A DNA stretch of 64,000 nt, from NCBI RefSeq assembly GCF_022458895.1, contig NZ_JAINFL010000001.1, forward strand, positions 558,001 through 622,000. The letters are read 5' to 3'. The notes beneath the pieces were generated by a model, which was not told where the DNA came from, searched no databases, and saw only the letters and a list, made by a program, of their open reading frames with translations. Positions 16,668-27,102 of the stretch are shown in pieces; the first letter of the stretch is position 1; every line of letters begins with the position of its first letter. This stretch comes from Roseihalotalea indica (GTDB lineage: Bacteria; Bacteroidota; Bacteroidia; Cytophagales; Cyclobacteriaceae). The translations under genes and the position numbers were made by a program.

Positions 16668-17299
16668 GGTAATTTTGTTTTCAGGTAGGATACCAGCACT
16701 TTGGCGGACACCGGGCACTCATGAGCCGAGTATTCCCGATTATTAGGAAAAATTAAGTCAGCTTCGTGCTTATGAGGTTCAATGTATTTTTCATAAGAGG
16801 GCACTACATGACGGGTGTATTTATACACAACATCATCTAGCTGAAATCCTCGTTCGGAGGTATCCCGCATCATGCGGCGATGAAACTTTAAATGTTCTCG
16901 TGCCTCAATAAACACCTTCAAATCTAATAAACGAGCTACCTCCGGGAAGTGAAATACGAATATTCCTTCAACCAATATAATGGGCGCCGGTTTAAACTCA
17001 AGCATGGCGGGGATCACCGCTGGATTGTTAAAGGTGTACTCTTTCCGTTTAACAATACTTCCATTTTTCAATTGCTCCAGATCACGGGCAAACTCTTTTT
17101 CCTCTATCAGAGAAGGCACATCAAAGTTGGTGATGCGGTTTTCAAGCGGGTCTACGATAGAGAGGTCTTTATAGTAATTATCCTGGGAAATGAGGCAACT
17201 GTGCTCTTCGCCAAGAAGTTGGCGTACCCAATGAAAAAACTGGGTTTTTCCCGAGCCGCTACCGCCCGTAATGCCGACTACATAGGGAGTATAACTCAT
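16664..17299 (-). CDS. Uridine kinase family P-loop kinase
   Basis: The 211-residue protein has the P-loop GGSGSGKT at residues 12-19, QDNYYKDLS, NFDVPSLI and the LVEGIFVFHFPEV and FIEAREHLKFHRRMMRD segments of the Udk/phosphoribulokinase superfamily. It probably phosphorylates uridine or cytidine in salvage, but the family also contains other kinases, so the symbol udk is not assigned. The gene is 6 bases after rdgB and overlaps the trkA-like start by ATGA. Confidence 0.85.
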   Translation of the reverse strand: MSYTPYVVGITGGSGSGKTQFFHWVRQLLGEEHSCLISQDNYYKDLSIVDPLENRITNFDVPSLIEEKEFARDLEQLKNGSIVKRKEYTFNNPAVIPAMLEFKPAPIILVEGIFVFHFPEVARLLDLKVFIEAREHLKFHRRMMRDTSERGFQLDDVVYKYTRHVVPSYEKYIEPHKHEADLIFPNNREYSAHECPVSAKVLVSYLKTKLP

Positions 17300-17305
17300 T
17301 CGTTT

Positions 17306-17884
17306 TTAAGACTGATTCTGTAAAAAACCAACCAGTTTTTGCACCGCTTTGCCCCGATGGCTGATCTGATTCTTCTCTTCCAACAACATTTCGGCAAAGC
17401 TTTGTTCGTATCCTTCCGGAATAAAGATAGGGTCATAGCCAAACCCTTCGTGACCGGAGGGCTCTTGAGCAATAGTACCCGGAGCAGTTCCTTCAAAGGC
17501 ATACTCTTTTCCAGCCAGAATTAGCGTGATAACTGTGCGGAACTGAGCCTGGCGGTTTGTTTCACCTTCCAAATTATTCAGTACCTTTTGCATATTTGCC
17601 TGATTATCGCGTTGCGGACCGGCGTAGCGAGCAGAATACACGCCCGGTTCTCCTTTCAGTGCCTGGATCTCCAAACCGGTATCATCGGCAAAGCAATCAA
17701 CCTGGTAGTGTTCATATACAAACCGGGCTTTTTGGGCTGAGTTGCCCTCCAGGGTATTCTGGGTTTCAGGCAATTCTTCGGCGCAACCAATATCCTGCAG
17801 GCTTACAATCTCAAAGGAACTGCCTAGTAATTGCTGTACTTCTGTAATTTTATGCGCGTTATTAGTCGCAAAGCAGAGTTTCAT
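17306..17884 (-). CDS. rdgB: XTP/dITP pyrophosphatase (HAM1/RdgB)
   Basis: This house-cleaning enzyme hydrolyses non-canonical purine nucleotides (XTP, dITP) to the monophosphate. The 192 residues match the family. The N-terminal [51 protein letters not shown] and the C-terminal SHRGKAV motifs are all visible. It starts 2 bases after the FKBP gene stop and ends 6 bases before the kinase gene, so it is clearly part of a longer operon that begins with nrnA. Confidence 0.95.
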   Translation of the reverse strand: MKLCFATNNAHKITEVQQLLGSSFEIVSLQDIGCAEELPETQNTLEGNSAQKARFVYEHYQVDCFADDTGLEIQALKGEPGVYSARYAGPQRDNQANMQKVLNNLEGETNRQAQFRTVITLILAGKEYAFEGTAPGTIAQEPSGHEGFGYDPIFIPEGYEQSFAEMLLEEKNQISHRGKAVQKLVGFLQNQS

Positions 17885-17886
17885 GG

Positions 17887-18876
17887 CTATTCAACACTGA
17901 CAAGTTCTACATCAAAGCGTAGGGGCGAAAATGGTGGAATTTTGCTGCCGATATCGGAACCGATAAAACCTCGCTGTCTTAAATCCTGAATAATCTCGCG
18001 GGGAAATGCCACCTGACTTTGTGCATAGGCGGCCAGCGATGGCATAATGATAATGCCTTTTTCTCCTTGCTTCATTTGAGACACCCCAATCTCAAACCCT
18101 TCTATCACGCTTTGGCCTCCTATTGTAAAAGAAAATGGCGAATCAGCATCTAGATTACTGTCAAACTCAGAACCGTCCAGCAGGGTACCGGTGTAACGAA
18201 GCTGCACACGGTTACCAGTAGTAGGGGGGGCGCCGTCAGCAGTGCCTTCGTCGGTACGGATATAATAAACTCCTTCCTCAAGGCTGTCTGCTTCCGTAAG
18301 CGTGTTCTCAGCCAAATAGTCTTTAATGACTTCATCTTCTTCGGCGCGCAGTTCGGCTATACTCACAATATCAACCAGTTGTATGCGAGCCCGGATAATA
18401 GCATCTTGAGGAACGACTCCTTCTAGGCTATAACTACTATAAGCATATGCTGAGGGTAGATAAAACTCGTATTCTTCACCAACATGCATTTTGGCAATAG
18501 AAAAGTCCAATAATGGCAGTAGGAAGTTTCGGTTTGGGCTCTGAAGAGATTGACCCTGTGTACCAAATACATAGGTAACCGGTGGCTCGCCCGAGCTGGC
18601 CAGTACTTCGTCAATAGTAGCACCATCCAACTCAGCAATCTGGTAATAGATGCGAATAATATCCCCTTGCTGAAGCGTTTCACCGCCTGCATTAGCGGTG
18701 ATAGTCTGATAGTAGATATTTCCGTCCTGAGTAGCCGTAATTCCCTGATCGGCAATGTACTGCTCAATAGTTTGCTGCTGCTCAAGAAGCAGGTCATCGC
18801 TTTCGTTCTCTAAGTCATCAGCGCAACCCAGGAGCAGGGCCGTCAATGCCAGCAGCCATCCGGTGTGTTTCTTCAT
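17887..18876 (-). CDS. Lipoprotein with two FKBP-type peptidyl-prolyl isomerase domains
   Basis: FKBP isomerases speed proline cis-trans isomerisation during folding of exported proteins. I chose the ATG at 18876, which begins a lipoprotein signal ([15 protein letters not shown]) with the lipidated Cys near residue 18; the in-frame ATG at 18909 would overlap the upstream gene. Two FKBP-like domains follow. The second is the more canonical: [19 protein letters not shown] and [22 protein letters not shown]. The first (about 60-170) has diverged. It lies 13 bases after a second FKBP lipoprotein and 2 bases before rdgB. Confidence 0.88.
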   Translation of the reverse strand: MKKHTGWLLALTALLLGCADDLENESDDLLLEQQQTIEQYIADQGITATQDGNIYYQTITANAGGETLQQGDIIRIYYQIAELDGATIDEVLASSGEPPVTYVFGTQGQSLQSPNRNFLLPLLDFSIAKMHVGEEYEFYLPSAYAYSSYSLEGVVPQDAIIRARIQLVDIVSIAELRAEEDEVIKDYLAENTLTEADSLEEGVYYIRTDEGTADGAPPTTGNRVQLRYTGTLLDGSEFDSNLDADSPFSFTIGGQSVIEGFEIGVSQMKQGEKGIIIMPSLAAYAQSQVAFPREIIQDLRQRGFIGSDIGSKIPPFSPLRFDVELVSVE

Positions 18877-18889
18877 ATAATCGAGAAGA

Positions 18890-19801
18890 TTAACCTGCTG
18901 TTTTGACATCTACCAATTCTACATCGAAAATCAGGATAGAATTAGCTGCGATTGGACCAATATTCTGAGGACCATAGGCTAAGGGAGATGGAACGTATAA
19001 AGTGGCTTTGCCTCCTTTGTTCAATAGTGCAATTCCTTCGTCCCATCCGGCAATAACGTTTCTTTGCCCTAACACAAAACCAAATGGCTCGCCTCGGTCG
19101 TAAGAAGCATCAAATTGGGTTCCGTCCAATAATTTGCCTCGGTAGTGTACAAACACCGAGTCGCCCGCAGAAGGTTGAACCCCGCTTCCTTTTTCTACAA
19201 TGGTGTAGCGTAATCCGCTGTCAGTAGATTCTGCCTCTATTTTATTTTCGGCCAGGTACTCATTGATAGTCACACTGTCCTGCTGCATTTGTTCAGCTTG
19301 CTGGGCCAGCATATCTTCTTGTCGTTTCCGGGTTTGCTCCATCTGGTATACCTGAAAGTCCTGAGGTGATAACACATCTTCTACTCCAATGTGGAAGGTA
19401 ATAGGAGTTTCCGCTTCAACTCCGGGAGGTACCGTAGTTCGGAAGGTATTAACAAATAATTCTTCGGGGGTTACCTGAAAATGGGCACTATCGCCTTTTT
19501 TGAGCATACCGAAAGCCTCATATACCTGATTGATTGAGTCGCTCTCTAACCGTACAGGAATGGCTTCATCCATACCGGCACCTTCCGGCGGGAATAGTAA
19601 TGAGTCTTCCTGATAGTATTTCATATGCAACAGCAGAAAATATCCACTGTCGGGTTCAGCTCCTTCGCCTTCGGCTATGTATTTAATCTTTAATCCGGAA
19701 GGGGTTTCACTATATTCGCCCTCACCGGTCTGGTTACAGGCTGATAAACCTAGCAAGAAAACCAGGCTAGCGTATGCAATGCTTAAAAAAGTCCTTTTCA
19801 T
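18890..19801 (-). CDS. Lipoprotein FKBP-type peptidyl-prolyl isomerase
   Basis: A 303-residue exported lipoprotein: signal sequence with the lipobox LGLSAC (Cys22). The C-terminal FKBP domain (about 200-300) has SVFVHYRGKLLDGTQFDASYDRGEPFGFVLG and IAGWDEGIALLNKGGKATLYVPSPLAYG, which are family hallmarks. The N-terminal half resembles a degenerate FKBP domain. Its start overlaps the nrnA stop by ATGA and it is followed by another FKBP lipoprotein, so two related periplasmic folding helpers are made together. Confidence 0.9.
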   Translation of the reverse strand: MKRTFLSIAYASLVFLLGLSACNQTGEGEYSETPSGLKIKYIAEGEGAEPDSGYFLLLHMKYYQEDSLLFPPEGAGMDEAIPVRLESDSINQVYEAFGMLKKGDSAHFQVTPEELFVNTFRTTVPPGVEAETPITFHIGVEDVLSPQDFQVYQMEQTRKRQEDMLAQQAEQMQQDSVTINEYLAENKIEAESTDSGLRYTIVEKGSGVQPSAGDSVFVHYRGKLLDGTQFDASYDRGEPFGFVLGQRNVIAGWDEGIALLNKGGKATLYVPSPLAYGPQNIGPIAANSILIFDVELVDVKTAG

Positions 19802-20847
19802 GATGTTACGTGTAGTGCTTTTTGCTGAAGATGATTGTAATATAATTTTTCTTTGTACTCAGGTAGCAGCTTCAAAAATTTTTGCAGAGTTTCTTCTAAT
19901 GATACTCGGGATACTCCACCCGCTGCGTTTTTATGGCCACCGCCTTCAAAATGCTTAGCCGCCAGATCATTCACGGCAAAATCTCCCACCGACCGAAACG
20001 ATAGCTTTACTACGTCAGTTCGGTCAATGATGATGGCTGCCATATTAATACCCTTAATGGATAAGGCGTAATTTACCAGCCCTTCGGTATCGCCGGTGCG
20101 GGACTTAAATTTCCGTAGATCCTCGGCTGTAATGGCAAAGTAGGCTGTTTTGTATTCTTCCATTACCACTAACTTCTGGTTAAGTGCATAACCAATGAAG
20201 CGGAGCCGATCCACCGAGTTATTGTCATAGACCAGCTTGCTCACTTTAGAGACATCAGCCCCTAAGGCAATCAGGTCAGCGACAACCTCATGCACATGCT
20301 GGGTAGTGTTTGGATGGCGAAATGAACCAGTATCAGTCATAATACCAGCATACAGGCATTCTGCCATATCCTTATCAATAAACTCCCGGCCTCCCAGATC
20401 AATAATTAATTGGTACAATAGCTCGCAGGTGGCCGCTGCACTGGTATTCCAGAACTCAATATCAGCAAAGTTACCCTTGCCGTAATGGTGATCAATAAGT
20501 ACTTTGGTAGCTTTGGCCTGGCGTACAGGCTCTTCCAGAGCATCAATGCGGTTAAGCGAGCAAAAGTCTACGCAGATGATAACATCGGCTTCAGCAATTT
20601 GCTGGCTGGCTTTGTCCTGATGCTTTTTCTCGCTATACGCCAATACATGCTCATTATCTTTCATCCAATGAAGGAATTCAGGATAATCGGTAGGGGATAT
20701 GACCTGTACCTGATGTTGTTGTTTTTTCAGATATAAGGCTAACCCTAGCGCGGAACCCAATGCGTCGGCATCTGGGTTTTGGTGAGGAATAATTACTACC
20801 TTCTGAGGAGAACGTAGTAGTTCCTTAAAAGCGTTTGTATCTTGCAT
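19798..20847 (-). CDS. nrnA: DHH family phosphoesterase, NrnA-like (nanoRNase / pAp phosphatase)
   Basis: NrnA-type enzymes degrade very short RNAs and 3'-phosphoadenosine-5'-phosphate, and some act on cyclic dinucleotide products. The 349-residue protein has the DHH motif series: IPHQNPDADALGSALG near the N-terminus, CVDFCS, LIDHHYG (the DHH triad), and the DHHA1 domain with GGGHKNAAGG near the C-terminus. It is the first gene of the minus-strand run through rdgB to the Nudix gene. The exact substrate preference (nanoRNA, pAp or pGpG) cannot be read from the sequence. Confidence 0.88.
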   Translation of the reverse strand: MQDTNAFKELLRSPQKVVIIPHQNPDADALGSALGLALYLKKQQHQVQVISPTDYPEFLHWMKDNEHVLAYSEKKHQDKASQQIAEADVIICVDFCSLNRIDALEEPVRQAKATKVLIDHHYGKGNFADIEFWNTSAAATCELLYQLIIDLGGREFIDKDMAECLYAGIMTDTGSFRHPNTTQHVHEVVADLIALGADVSKVSKLVYDNNSVDRLRFIGYALNQKLVVMEEYKTAYFAITAEDLRKFKSRTGDTEGLVNYALSIKGINMAAIIIDRTDVVKLSFRSVGDFAVNDLAAKHFEGGGHKNAAGGVSRVSLEETLQKFLKLLPEYKEKLYYNHLQQKALHVTS

Positions 20848-21212
20848 TCTGTCAAGTCAGGTGATACGCTATGCATTATTGTATCCTGCACATGGTGCCT
20901 TCTCTCATAAGCGAAACCACAAAAGTGAGGATATTATCATTAAAAACCAAAGCTTCTCATACTGCCCCTATACTAAGGGTGAAGGATAGAAGCCAGTTTG
21001 AAAATACAGCAATAGACTTATTTATAGTATATTACTGACTTTCCTTTCATAGCGATGAACCCTATTATACAATTAGCCGGAAAGTTTAGTTCACTGATTT
21101 GTCGGTAGAAACTTTCGGCTCATTGGGTAGGTTTTCGGCGGGTCATCTTTCGTAAACCTATTAGATTACTTTGCGTTAAAAATCTATGTTTTCATTGTAA
21201 ATTTTCTTCATT
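20848..21212. other. 365-base divergent intergenic region between nrnA and nfuA-like gene
   Basis: No gene, tRNA or strong hairpin is visible. It must contain the promoters of both flanking genes. On the plus strand ATTACTTTG at about 21169 is one base short of a TAnnTTTG box and is the best candidate for the nfuA-like gene; none was found for nrnA. Confidence 0.4.
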
Positions 21213-21800
21213 ATGAACACTGTGCAGACTCATTCTAGAAACGTACATATTTATCTGGAGTCTAACCCTAACCCTAATTCTCTTAAGTTTGTTGTCAATT
21301 TTATACTGGTACCCGAAGGGGAGAGCTATGATTTTCCTGATGCCACCAGTGCCAAACATGCACCTCTGGCTCAGGAGTTATTTGGTCTTGAGCATGTGGC
21401 CCGCGTCTTTTATATGAGTAATTTCATTACGGTTACTAAAGATGAGGAGGTAGACTGGGCTGAAATTCAGGAACCTATTAAGCAGCACATCAAACAATAT
21501 TTAGAAGCAGAAAAGCCTTTACTGGTACCGGAAGCATTTATGGAAGAAGATACCGGACAAGAGGATGATGAGACAGTTATTAAGATCAAAAGCATTTTAG
21601 ACGAATACATTCGTCCGGCAGTAGAGCAGGATGGGGGAGCTATTAGCTTTCATTCTTTCCGGGAAGGTACTGTGAAAGTATTATTACAAGGTTCGTGTAG
21701 CGGATGCCCTTCTTCTACTATTACGCTGAAGGCCGGTATTGAAAACCTGTTGAAAACAATGGTGCCTGAAGTACAGTCGGTAGAAGCTGAAGGTGTATAA
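21213..21800 (+). CDS. Iron-sulfur cluster carrier, Nfu type (Nfu_N plus NifU C-terminal domain)
   Basis: Nfu proteins carry a [4Fe-4S] cluster bridged between subunits and pass it to target enzymes. The N-terminal half (about 10-95) is an Nfu_N domain (ESNPNPNSLKFVVN). The C-terminal half (about 115-190) is the NifU-like domain with the Cys pair in GSCSGCPSSTITLKAGIE. The 195-residue length and domain order are normal for Bacteroidota. It converges on a small membrane-protein frame; its likely terminator is the bidirectional hairpin at 21993-22015. Confidence 0.92.
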   Translation: MNTVQTHSRNVHIYLESNPNPNSLKFVVNFILVPEGESYDFPDATSAKHAPLAQELFGLEHVARVFYMSNFITVTKDEEVDWAEIQEPIKQHIKQYLEAEKPLLVPEAFMEEDTGQEDDETVIKIKSILDEYIRPAVEQDGGAISFHSFREGTVKVLLQGSCSGCPSSTITLKAGIENLLKTMVPEVQSVEAEGV

Positions 21801-21802
21801 AC

Positions 21803-21985
21803 TTACTGAAGCCAGGAAAGTAGGGTGTAGGTAGTAAGTAGCAGTAAGAGTAGCAAGCCATACGTTTGCAACACCTTTTTGCGATTAGCTACCGGCGACC
21901 ACCATGCTGCATACCATGGACGGCATAATCCGAAAAGGGTGAGTAAGGCTACTCCTACAATACTATATAATAAATATGTTGTCAT
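21803..21985 (-). CDS. Small two-helix membrane protein of unknown function
   Basis: A 60-residue frame with two hydrophobic segments (about 4-20 and 41-58) separated by RPWYAAWWSPVANRKKVLQTYG, a Trp-rich basic linker. The alternating pattern and positive linker look like a real inner-membrane peptide. It lies between the infB terminator and the 3' end of the nfu gene; if nfu transcription runs to that terminator it would cross this gene in antisense. No family was recognised. Confidence 0.55.
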   Translation of the reverse strand: MTTYLLYSIVGVALLTLFGLCRPWYAAWWSPVANRKKVLQTYGLLLLLLLTTYTLLSWLQ

Positions 21986-21990
21986 ACATA

Positions 21991-22020
21991 AAAAAAGCTC
22001 CTTTATGGAGCTTTTCTTTT
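21991..22020. terminator. Bidirectional intrinsic terminator between infB and nfu
   Basis: Perfect arms AAAAGCTCC and GGAGCTTTT with a TTTAT loop, flanked by T-runs in both directions. On the minus strand it ends the rimP-nusA-infB transcript 34 bases after the infB stop; on the plus strand it can end nfu read-through. Confidence 0.8.
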
Positions 22021-22053
22021 TTATACGGGTTACTAAAAATCACTTTATCGATT

Positions 22054-25000
22054 TTACAGTGACCTTTTTACTTCTCGTTCTTCAAAGCCTTCAATCACAT
22101 CACCTACTTTAATATCGTTGAAGTTCTTGATGCTTATACCACACTCAAAACCAGAGCGTACTTCAGCGGCATCGTCTTTCTCTCGCTTCAACTGATTAAT
22201 CTCTCCGGTATAGGCAACAATACCATCCCGAATAAGGCGAATATGATTGTTTCGCTTGATGCTTCCGTCAGTGACATAACATCCGGCTACTGTACCTACT
22301 TTAGAAATCTTGAATACTTGACGTACTTCTACGTTTCCGGTAATGATTTCCTCTACGGTAGGTGCCAGCATACCTTCCATGGCATCTCTGATCTCATTAA
22401 TAGCATCGTAGATGATAGAGTACAGGCGAATTTCAATTTCCTCTTTCTCGGCCAGTCCACGAGCACTGTTAGAAGGACGAACCTGGAAACCAACAATGAT
22501 GGCATCAGAAGCCGAAGCTAACAATACATCTGACTCAGAAATCTGACCTACTGCCTTGTGGATGATATTGACCTGAACCTCTTCAGTAGATAGTTTCAGT
22601 AAAGAATCAGAAAGTGCTTCTACCGAACCGTCCACGTCACCTTTTACAATCACGTTCAATTCTCGGAAAGAGCCAATAGCCAGACGGCGTCCGATCTCAT
22701 CCAGAGTAATATGTTTCTTGGTACGTAGAGATTGCTCTCGTTGTATCTGCTCCCGTTTGTTCGCAATTTCTCGCGCTTCCCGGTCGCTCTCCATAACGTT
22801 GAACTTATCTCCGGCCTGAGGAGCGCCGTCTAAACCAAGCATCTGCACTGGAGTAGCTGGCGGAATCTCGTTCACGCGTTTACCGCGATGATCCGACATT
22901 GCTTTTACCTTACCAAAGTGCGATCCGGCCAGAATGACGTCACCTACTTTCAGCGTGCCATTTTCTACTAATAAAGTAGTTACATACCCACGACCTCGGT
23001 CAAGGGTTGCTTCAATCACCGTACCCGAAGCCGGACGATTAGGGTTGGCTTTCAGTTCTAACAGTTCAGCTTCCAGCAGTACTTTCTCCAGAAGTTCGTC
23101 TATACCTTGTCCGGTTTTAGCCGAAATTTCCTGGCTTTGGTACTTACCACCCCATTCTTCTACCAGAATATTAATTCCAGATAGTTCTTCCCGGATTTTG
23201 TCTGGATTAGAATTAGGACGGTCAATTTTATTAATAGCAATAACGATAGGTACACCCGCTACTTGCGCGTGATTAATTGCCTCTTTGGTTTGAGGCATCA
23301 CGGCATCATCGGCGGCTACCACAATAATAACGACGTCGGTTACCTGCGCACCACGAGCCCGCATAGCGGTAAAAGCCTCGTGACCCGGTGTATCCAGGAA
23401 GGCAATGCGCTTGCCACTTTCGGTGGTTACGTCGTATGCTCCAATGTGCTGGGTAATACCTCCGGCTTCGCCCTCAGTTACTTTAGAACTTCGGATAAAG
23501 TCCAGTAAAGACGTTTTACCGTGGTCTACGTGACCCATGATAGTCACAATAGGAGCCCGATCCTTAAGATCTTCTTCTCTATCCTCGTTTACTTCAACCG
23601 CTACCTCTTCTTTAGCATCAATAAATTCTACCTCGAAGCCAAACTCATCAGAAATTACGGTGATAGTCTCTGCATCAAGGCGCTGGTTGATAGAAACAAA
23701 CATACCCAACGACATACAGGTAGAGATAACCTCATTCACGCTGACATTCATCAGTGAAGCCAGATCATTGGCTGAGATAAATTCAGTGACCTTCAGTGTT
23801 TGAGATTCCTGCTCCTGTTGTATTGCCTGCTCTTCCCGTTCTTTACGATCAGCACGGCGGCGATCCTGACGAGCTTTTCCGCGGCGTTTATTACCACCGC
23901 TCAGGCGGGCGAGCGTTTCTTTAATTTGCTCCTGAACTTCTTTATCAGAAATTTCTTCTTTCTTCTTACCGCCTCTCTTTCCAGAGCCTGCACCAGAGCC
24001 AGAATTTCGGCGATTATCCTGGCGTCCGCCACCACCACCGCTTCTTCCCTGATTTTGGGAAGTGTTACCTTCGTCTTTAATACGGCGACGGCGCTTTCGC
24101 TTTTTCTTGCGCTCATCAGAGGAAGCTACCGGAGTAGCTTTATCTTTCTTCTTAGGTTCAGAAGGAAGCTCTATTTTTCCAATTACATTTAAGCCTTTAA
24201 GCTTATCTGCTCTGGCTTTAATTACTTTTTCTTCCTCCACTTTTTCCTTAGCAGGTTCTTGTTTAGTTGATGCAGCAACGGGAGGCTGCTTTTGAGATGG
24301 GGCTTCTTTCTTAGGTTCCGGAGCCTTTTCCTCTTCTTTTACTTTATCTTTAGCTGCAGGCTCGGGCTGCGGTTCTTTTTCCGGAGCCTTTACTTCAGGG
24401 GCAGCTTTCTCCTCTTCTTTTTCCTTAGGTGGGGTTACCTTAGCTTCTGGAGCTTTGATTTCCACTTCTTTTTCTACCTTTTCTGCTTCTGCAGGCTTTT
24501 CTTCTTTCGGAGCCTCTTTTGCCTCTGGCACTTCTTTTACTTCCGGAGTTTCTTTAACCTCGGCTTCTGCCTTAGGCTCAGGTTTAGCTTTTTCAACCGG
24601 CGCCTCTTCTTTTTTCGGAGATTCCTCTACCTTCTTCTCTGCCTCTGCCTCTACCGGCTTTTCCTCTTTCTGAGGTGCCTCTACTTTCTTCTTCTTGCCA
24701 ATCTCGTCAAGGTCAATTTTACCGAGTACTTTAATACCCTGAAGCTTAGGGGCAGACCCCGGTACCTCTTTGGTTTCTTTTTCTGTAGGTGTAGGCTCTT
24801 CAGAAGCTTTCTTGCTTTCGGTTGGTTCCTTTTCAGTACGGGACTCTTTGTCAGCAGTAAGTTTCTTAATAAATAAATCCTCGTCGTCTTGTTTATCCTG
24901 CTGTACGTGCTTTCCGGTAGCATCAATCACTTGATTTTCTTGCTTGCTACCGATAGTAATACCCGATGCTTCTTCTTTGTCCATAGCCGATGAGGCAAAC

Positions 25001-25158
25001 TCCTTTGCCAGTAAATCGTACTGGTCCTTCGGAATTTTCGCGTTCGGACTACGATCCACCTCAAAGCCTTTATTGCTAAGAAAGTCCACAATGGTATTAC
25101 GCCCCACGTTGAATTTTCTGGCAACTTGGCTGAGCCTCATCGTTTTTTCTTCTACCAT
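22054..25158 (-). CDS. infB: Translation initiation factor IF-2
   Basis: IF-2 is the GTPase that brings fMet-tRNA to the 30S subunit. The N-terminus ([28 protein letters not shown]) is the IF2_N fold, followed by a roughly 350-residue low-complexity Lys/Glu/Pro/Ala linker common in Bacteroidota, then a second IF2_N-like segment, the G domain with [23 protein letters not shown] and NKIDRP, and the C-terminal domains II-IV. I chose the ATG at 25158 (1034 residues; 25140 also possible), because a more upstream ATG at 25230 lies inside nusA. It is the last gene of the rimP-nusA-infB operon, with a strong terminator after it. Confidence 0.95.
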   Translation of the reverse strand: MVEEKTMRLSQVARKFNVGRNTIVDFLSNKGFEVDRSPNAKIPKDQYDLLAKEFASSAMDKEEASGITIGSKQENQVIDATGKHVQQDKQDDEDLFIKKLTADKESRTEKEPTESKKASEEPTPTEKETKEVPGSAPKLQGIKVLGKIDLDEIGKKKKVEAPQKEEKPVEAEAEKKVEESPKKEEAPVEKAKPEPKAEAEVKETPEVKEVPEAKEAPKEEKPAEAEKVEKEVEIKAPEAKVTPPKEKEEEKAAPEVKAPEKEPQPEPAAKDKVKEEEKAPEPKKEAPSQKQPPVAASTKQEPAKEKVEEEKVIKARADKLKGLNVIGKIELPSEPKKKDKATPVASSDERKKKRKRRRRIKDEGNTSQNQGRSGGGGGRQDNRRNSGSGAGSGKRGGKKKEEISDKEVQEQIKETLARLSGGNKRRGKARQDRRRADRKEREEQAIQQEQESQTLKVTEFISANDLASLMNVSVNEVISTCMSLGMFVSINQRLDAETITVISDEFGFEVEFIDAKEEVAVEVNEDREEDLKDRAPIVTIMGHVDHGKTSLLDFIRSSKVTEGEAGGITQHIGAYDVTTESGKRIAFLDTPGHEAFTAMRARGAQVTDVVIIVVAADDAVMPQTKEAINHAQVAGVPIVIAINKIDRPNSNPDKIREELSGINILVEEWGGKYQSQEISAKTGQGIDELLEKVLLEAELLELKANPNRPASGTVIEATLDRGRGYVTTLLVENGTLKVGDVILAGSHFGKVKAMSDHRGKRVNEIPPATPVQMLGLDGAPQAGDKFNVMESDREAREIANKREQIQREQSLRTKKHITLDEIGRRLAIGSFRELNVIVKGDVDGSVEALSDSLLKLSTEEVQVNIIHKAVGQISESDVLLASASDAIIVGFQVRPSNSARGLAEKEEIEIRLYSIIYDAINEIRDAMEGMLAPTVEEIITGNVEVRQVFKISKVGTVAGCYVTDGSIKRNNHIRLIRDGIVAYTGEINQLKREKDDAAEVRSGFECGISIKNFNDIKVGDVIEGFEEREVKRSL

Positions 25159-25195
25159 ACTCAAATATGAGTTATTTTTCGCGTTTTGTAAAATT

Positions 25196-26443
25196 TTATT
25201 CGAATTCCTGGCGCAGGATGGAAAGTACATCCTCTACCGTTTCTTCCTCTAAATCTGTGCGACGAACCAGATCTTCTTTTGCTAGAGAGAGTACACTTTT
25301 GGCCGTATCCAGACCAATTTTTTTAAACTCATCAATCACCCAGCTTTCTACTTCGTCTGCAAATTCATCGAGGTCTACATCTTCATCAGCTTCCAGGCCA
25401 AGAGTTTCTCGGAATACGTCTATTTCGTATCCTACCAAGCGGCTGGCTAGCTTAATATTCTGCCCACCGCGGCCAATAGCTAATGATACCTGATCGGGCT
25501 TTAAAAATACGGATACCCGACTTCCTTCTTCATCTATTTTAATAGAGCTAATCTTCGCCGGACTTAAGGCCCGCGAGATGTATAACTCTAAGTTGTCCGT
25601 ATAGTTAATAACATCTATGTTTTCATTCTGTAGCTCGCGCACAATGCTGTGGATTCTAGATCCCTTCATTCCTACGCAGGCACCTACCGGATCTATTCGG
25701 TCATCGTAAGATTCTACCGCTACTTTAGCCCGCTCACCGGGCTCTCGCACAGTGTTTTTGATGGATATAAGTCCGTCGTATACTTCGGGCACTTCCATTT
25801 CAAACAGGCGATCCAAGAATTTTTCCGAAGTGCGGGACATAATGATGCGGGGGTTACCATTCACCATTTCTACCCGGTGCACAATGGCCCGAACCGACTC
25901 TCCTTTACGGAAGCGGTCTTTCGGGATCTGCTCAGAGCGAGGCATGATCAGTTCATTGCCTTCACCGTCAATAAGCAAAAGCTCGCGGCTTAAAATTTGA
26001 TAGACTTCACCAACAATGATTTCGCCCACCAGATCTTTATACTTCTGGAACAAGATATCTTTTTCCAGGTCTTTTACTTTCTGGATCAACGTCTGCCGGG
26101 CCATCATCACGGTGCGACGGCCGAAGTCTTCCAGTTTGATTTCTTCAGCTACCTCTTCACCAATCTCAAAATCAGGCTCGATTTTCTGGGCGTCAGAAAG
26201 GCTGATCTTGTCATGATCCCAGATATCTTCGGAGTTATCATCAACGATTTCCCGGAAACGCCAGATTTCCAAATCGCCTTTATCCGCATTAATAATAACG
26301 TCGAAGTTCTCATCTGTCTCGTATCTTTTGCGGATCATCGCTCGGAATACGTCTTCCAGGATGCGGATCATGGTCGGGCGGTCAATGTTTTTGCCCCGTG
26401 CGAAATCCGCGAACGATTCAATAAGGGTTGCCGTGTCCATCAT
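25196..26443 (-). CDS. nusA: Transcription elongation/termination factor NusA
   Basis: NusA binds RNA polymerase and controls pausing, termination and antitermination. The 415-residue protein has the N-terminal polymerase-binding domain (1-125), S1 domain (about 135-205), and KH domains with [18 protein letters not shown] and [18 protein letters not shown]. The acidic C-terminal repeats of the enterobacterial protein are absent, as is usual in this phylum. It starts 4 bases after rimP and is followed by infB. A terminator-like hairpin in the operon leader is a plausible point of feedback by NusA. Confidence 0.95.
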   Translation of the reverse strand: MMDTATLIESFADFARGKNIDRPTMIRILEDVFRAMIRKRYETDENFDVIINADKGDLEIWRFREIVDDNSEDIWDHDKISLSDAQKIEPDFEIGEEVAEEIKLEDFGRRTVMMARQTLIQKVKDLEKDILFQKYKDLVGEIIVGEVYQILSRELLLIDGEGNELIMPRSEQIPKDRFRKGESVRAIVHRVEMVNGNPRIIMSRTSEKFLDRLFEMEVPEVYDGLISIKNTVREPGERAKVAVESYDDRIDPVGACVGMKGSRIHSIVRELQNENIDVINYTDNLELYISRALSPAKISSIKIDEEGSRVSVFLKPDQVSLAIGRGGQNIKLASRLVGYEIDVFRETLGLEADEDVDLDEFADEVESWVIDEFKKIGLDTAKSVLSLAKEDLVRRTDLEEETVEDVLSILRQEFE

Positions 26444-26447
26444 ATGT

Positions 26448-26930
26448 TTAAAATGTAGCTAGTACGTTAGTTTTTTTAATGTGGTCAAAAGGTATTCGTA
26501 TATTCTGCAACGATGCTTCTTTTCTAGTCTTTTTCTTTCCCTTCGCGATCGGTTCCAATTCTATGGCGTCTTCCGAAACGCGGCACAACTTGCCTTTCGT
26601 TGTCTGATTATCCTGTAAAAGGACTTTTACGTTACGCCCCACGTTTTTTATATATTGCCGGTGCAGCTTAAGTGGCTGATCCAGACCCGGAGAAGAAACC
26701 TCCAACACGTATTTTCCGTTCATTACGTCTTCTTCTTCCAGATGGGCCGACAGTGTTCGACTTACATCTGCGCAGGCATCAATAGAGATGCCTTGGTCGC
26801 CATCTAAATATACAGTTACTTTTGCTCCTTTAGGTGCAGGGTTTACTCCAACATCTACCAGAAAGAAGCTTTCGCTCTTCTCCTGTAAAATATCAGAAAC
26901 CCATTTTGTAATTTTCTCTTCTAATGACAT
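26448..26930 (-). CDS. rimP: Ribosome maturation factor RimP
   Basis: RimP helps 30S subunit assembly. The 160-residue protein has the two expected small domains: the N-terminal one with VTVYLDGDQGISIDACADVSRTLSAHLE and YVLEVSSPGLDQPL, and the C-terminal Sm-like one. It is the first gene of the rimP-nusA-infB operon, the usual bacterial order. The start is an ATG at 26930, only 11 bases after the U-tract of the leader hairpin. Confidence 0.93.
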   Translation of the reverse strand: MSLEEKITKWVSDILQEKSESFFLVDVGVNPAPKGAKVTVYLDGDQGISIDACADVSRTLSAHLEEEDVMNGKYVLEVSSPGLDQPLKLHRQYIKNVGRNVKVLLQDNQTTKGKLCRVSEDAIELEPIAKGKKKTRKEASLQNIRIPFDHIKKTNVLATF

Positions 26931-26941
26931 AAATTACTAAC

Positions 26942-26967
26942 AAAAAAGAGGGGACGATGCCCCCTCT
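26942..26967 (-). terminator. Terminator-like hairpin in the rimP operon leader (possible attenuator)
   Basis: On the minus strand the arms AGAGGGG and CCCCTCT pair perfectly around GCATCGT and are followed by six T. No minus-strand gene lies between the operon promoter and this hairpin, so it is inside the leader of its own operon, just before the rimP start. It may therefore attenuate transcription of rimP-nusA-infB. Confidence 0.7.
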
Positions 26968-26992
26968 CGGATGTTGCTATAACAAACGCCTG

Positions 26993-27023
26993 CAAAGTTA
27001 GCGAATATCTTGATCAAAGCAAA
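26993..27023 (-). promoter_or_regulatory. Promoter of rimP-nusA-infB
   Basis: On the minus strand TTTG (27020-27023), 19 bases of spacer, then TAACTTTG (26993-27000). This is a full match to the Bacteroidota consensus of a -33 TTTG and a -7 TAnnTTTG with the expected spacing. It predicts a leader of about 55 bases. Confidence 0.75.
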
Positions 27024-27102
27024 AACATGGGAGTTGGCGGGCTTCGTATCTCTAGAAATAATTTTCTTTTAATAATTTAGCTCTTCGATGAAACAACAGT
27101 GG

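Noticed and set aside
20848..21212. Search for tRNA genes here and in the other intergenic regions
   Set aside because: No cloverleaf with the usual T-loop (GTTCRA) and CCA-end signals was found.
24292..24876. 194-residue plus-strand frame opposite infB, rich in Phe, Leu and Arg
   Set aside because: It is the mirror of the Lys/Glu-rich low-complexity linker of IF-2 and has no independent features.
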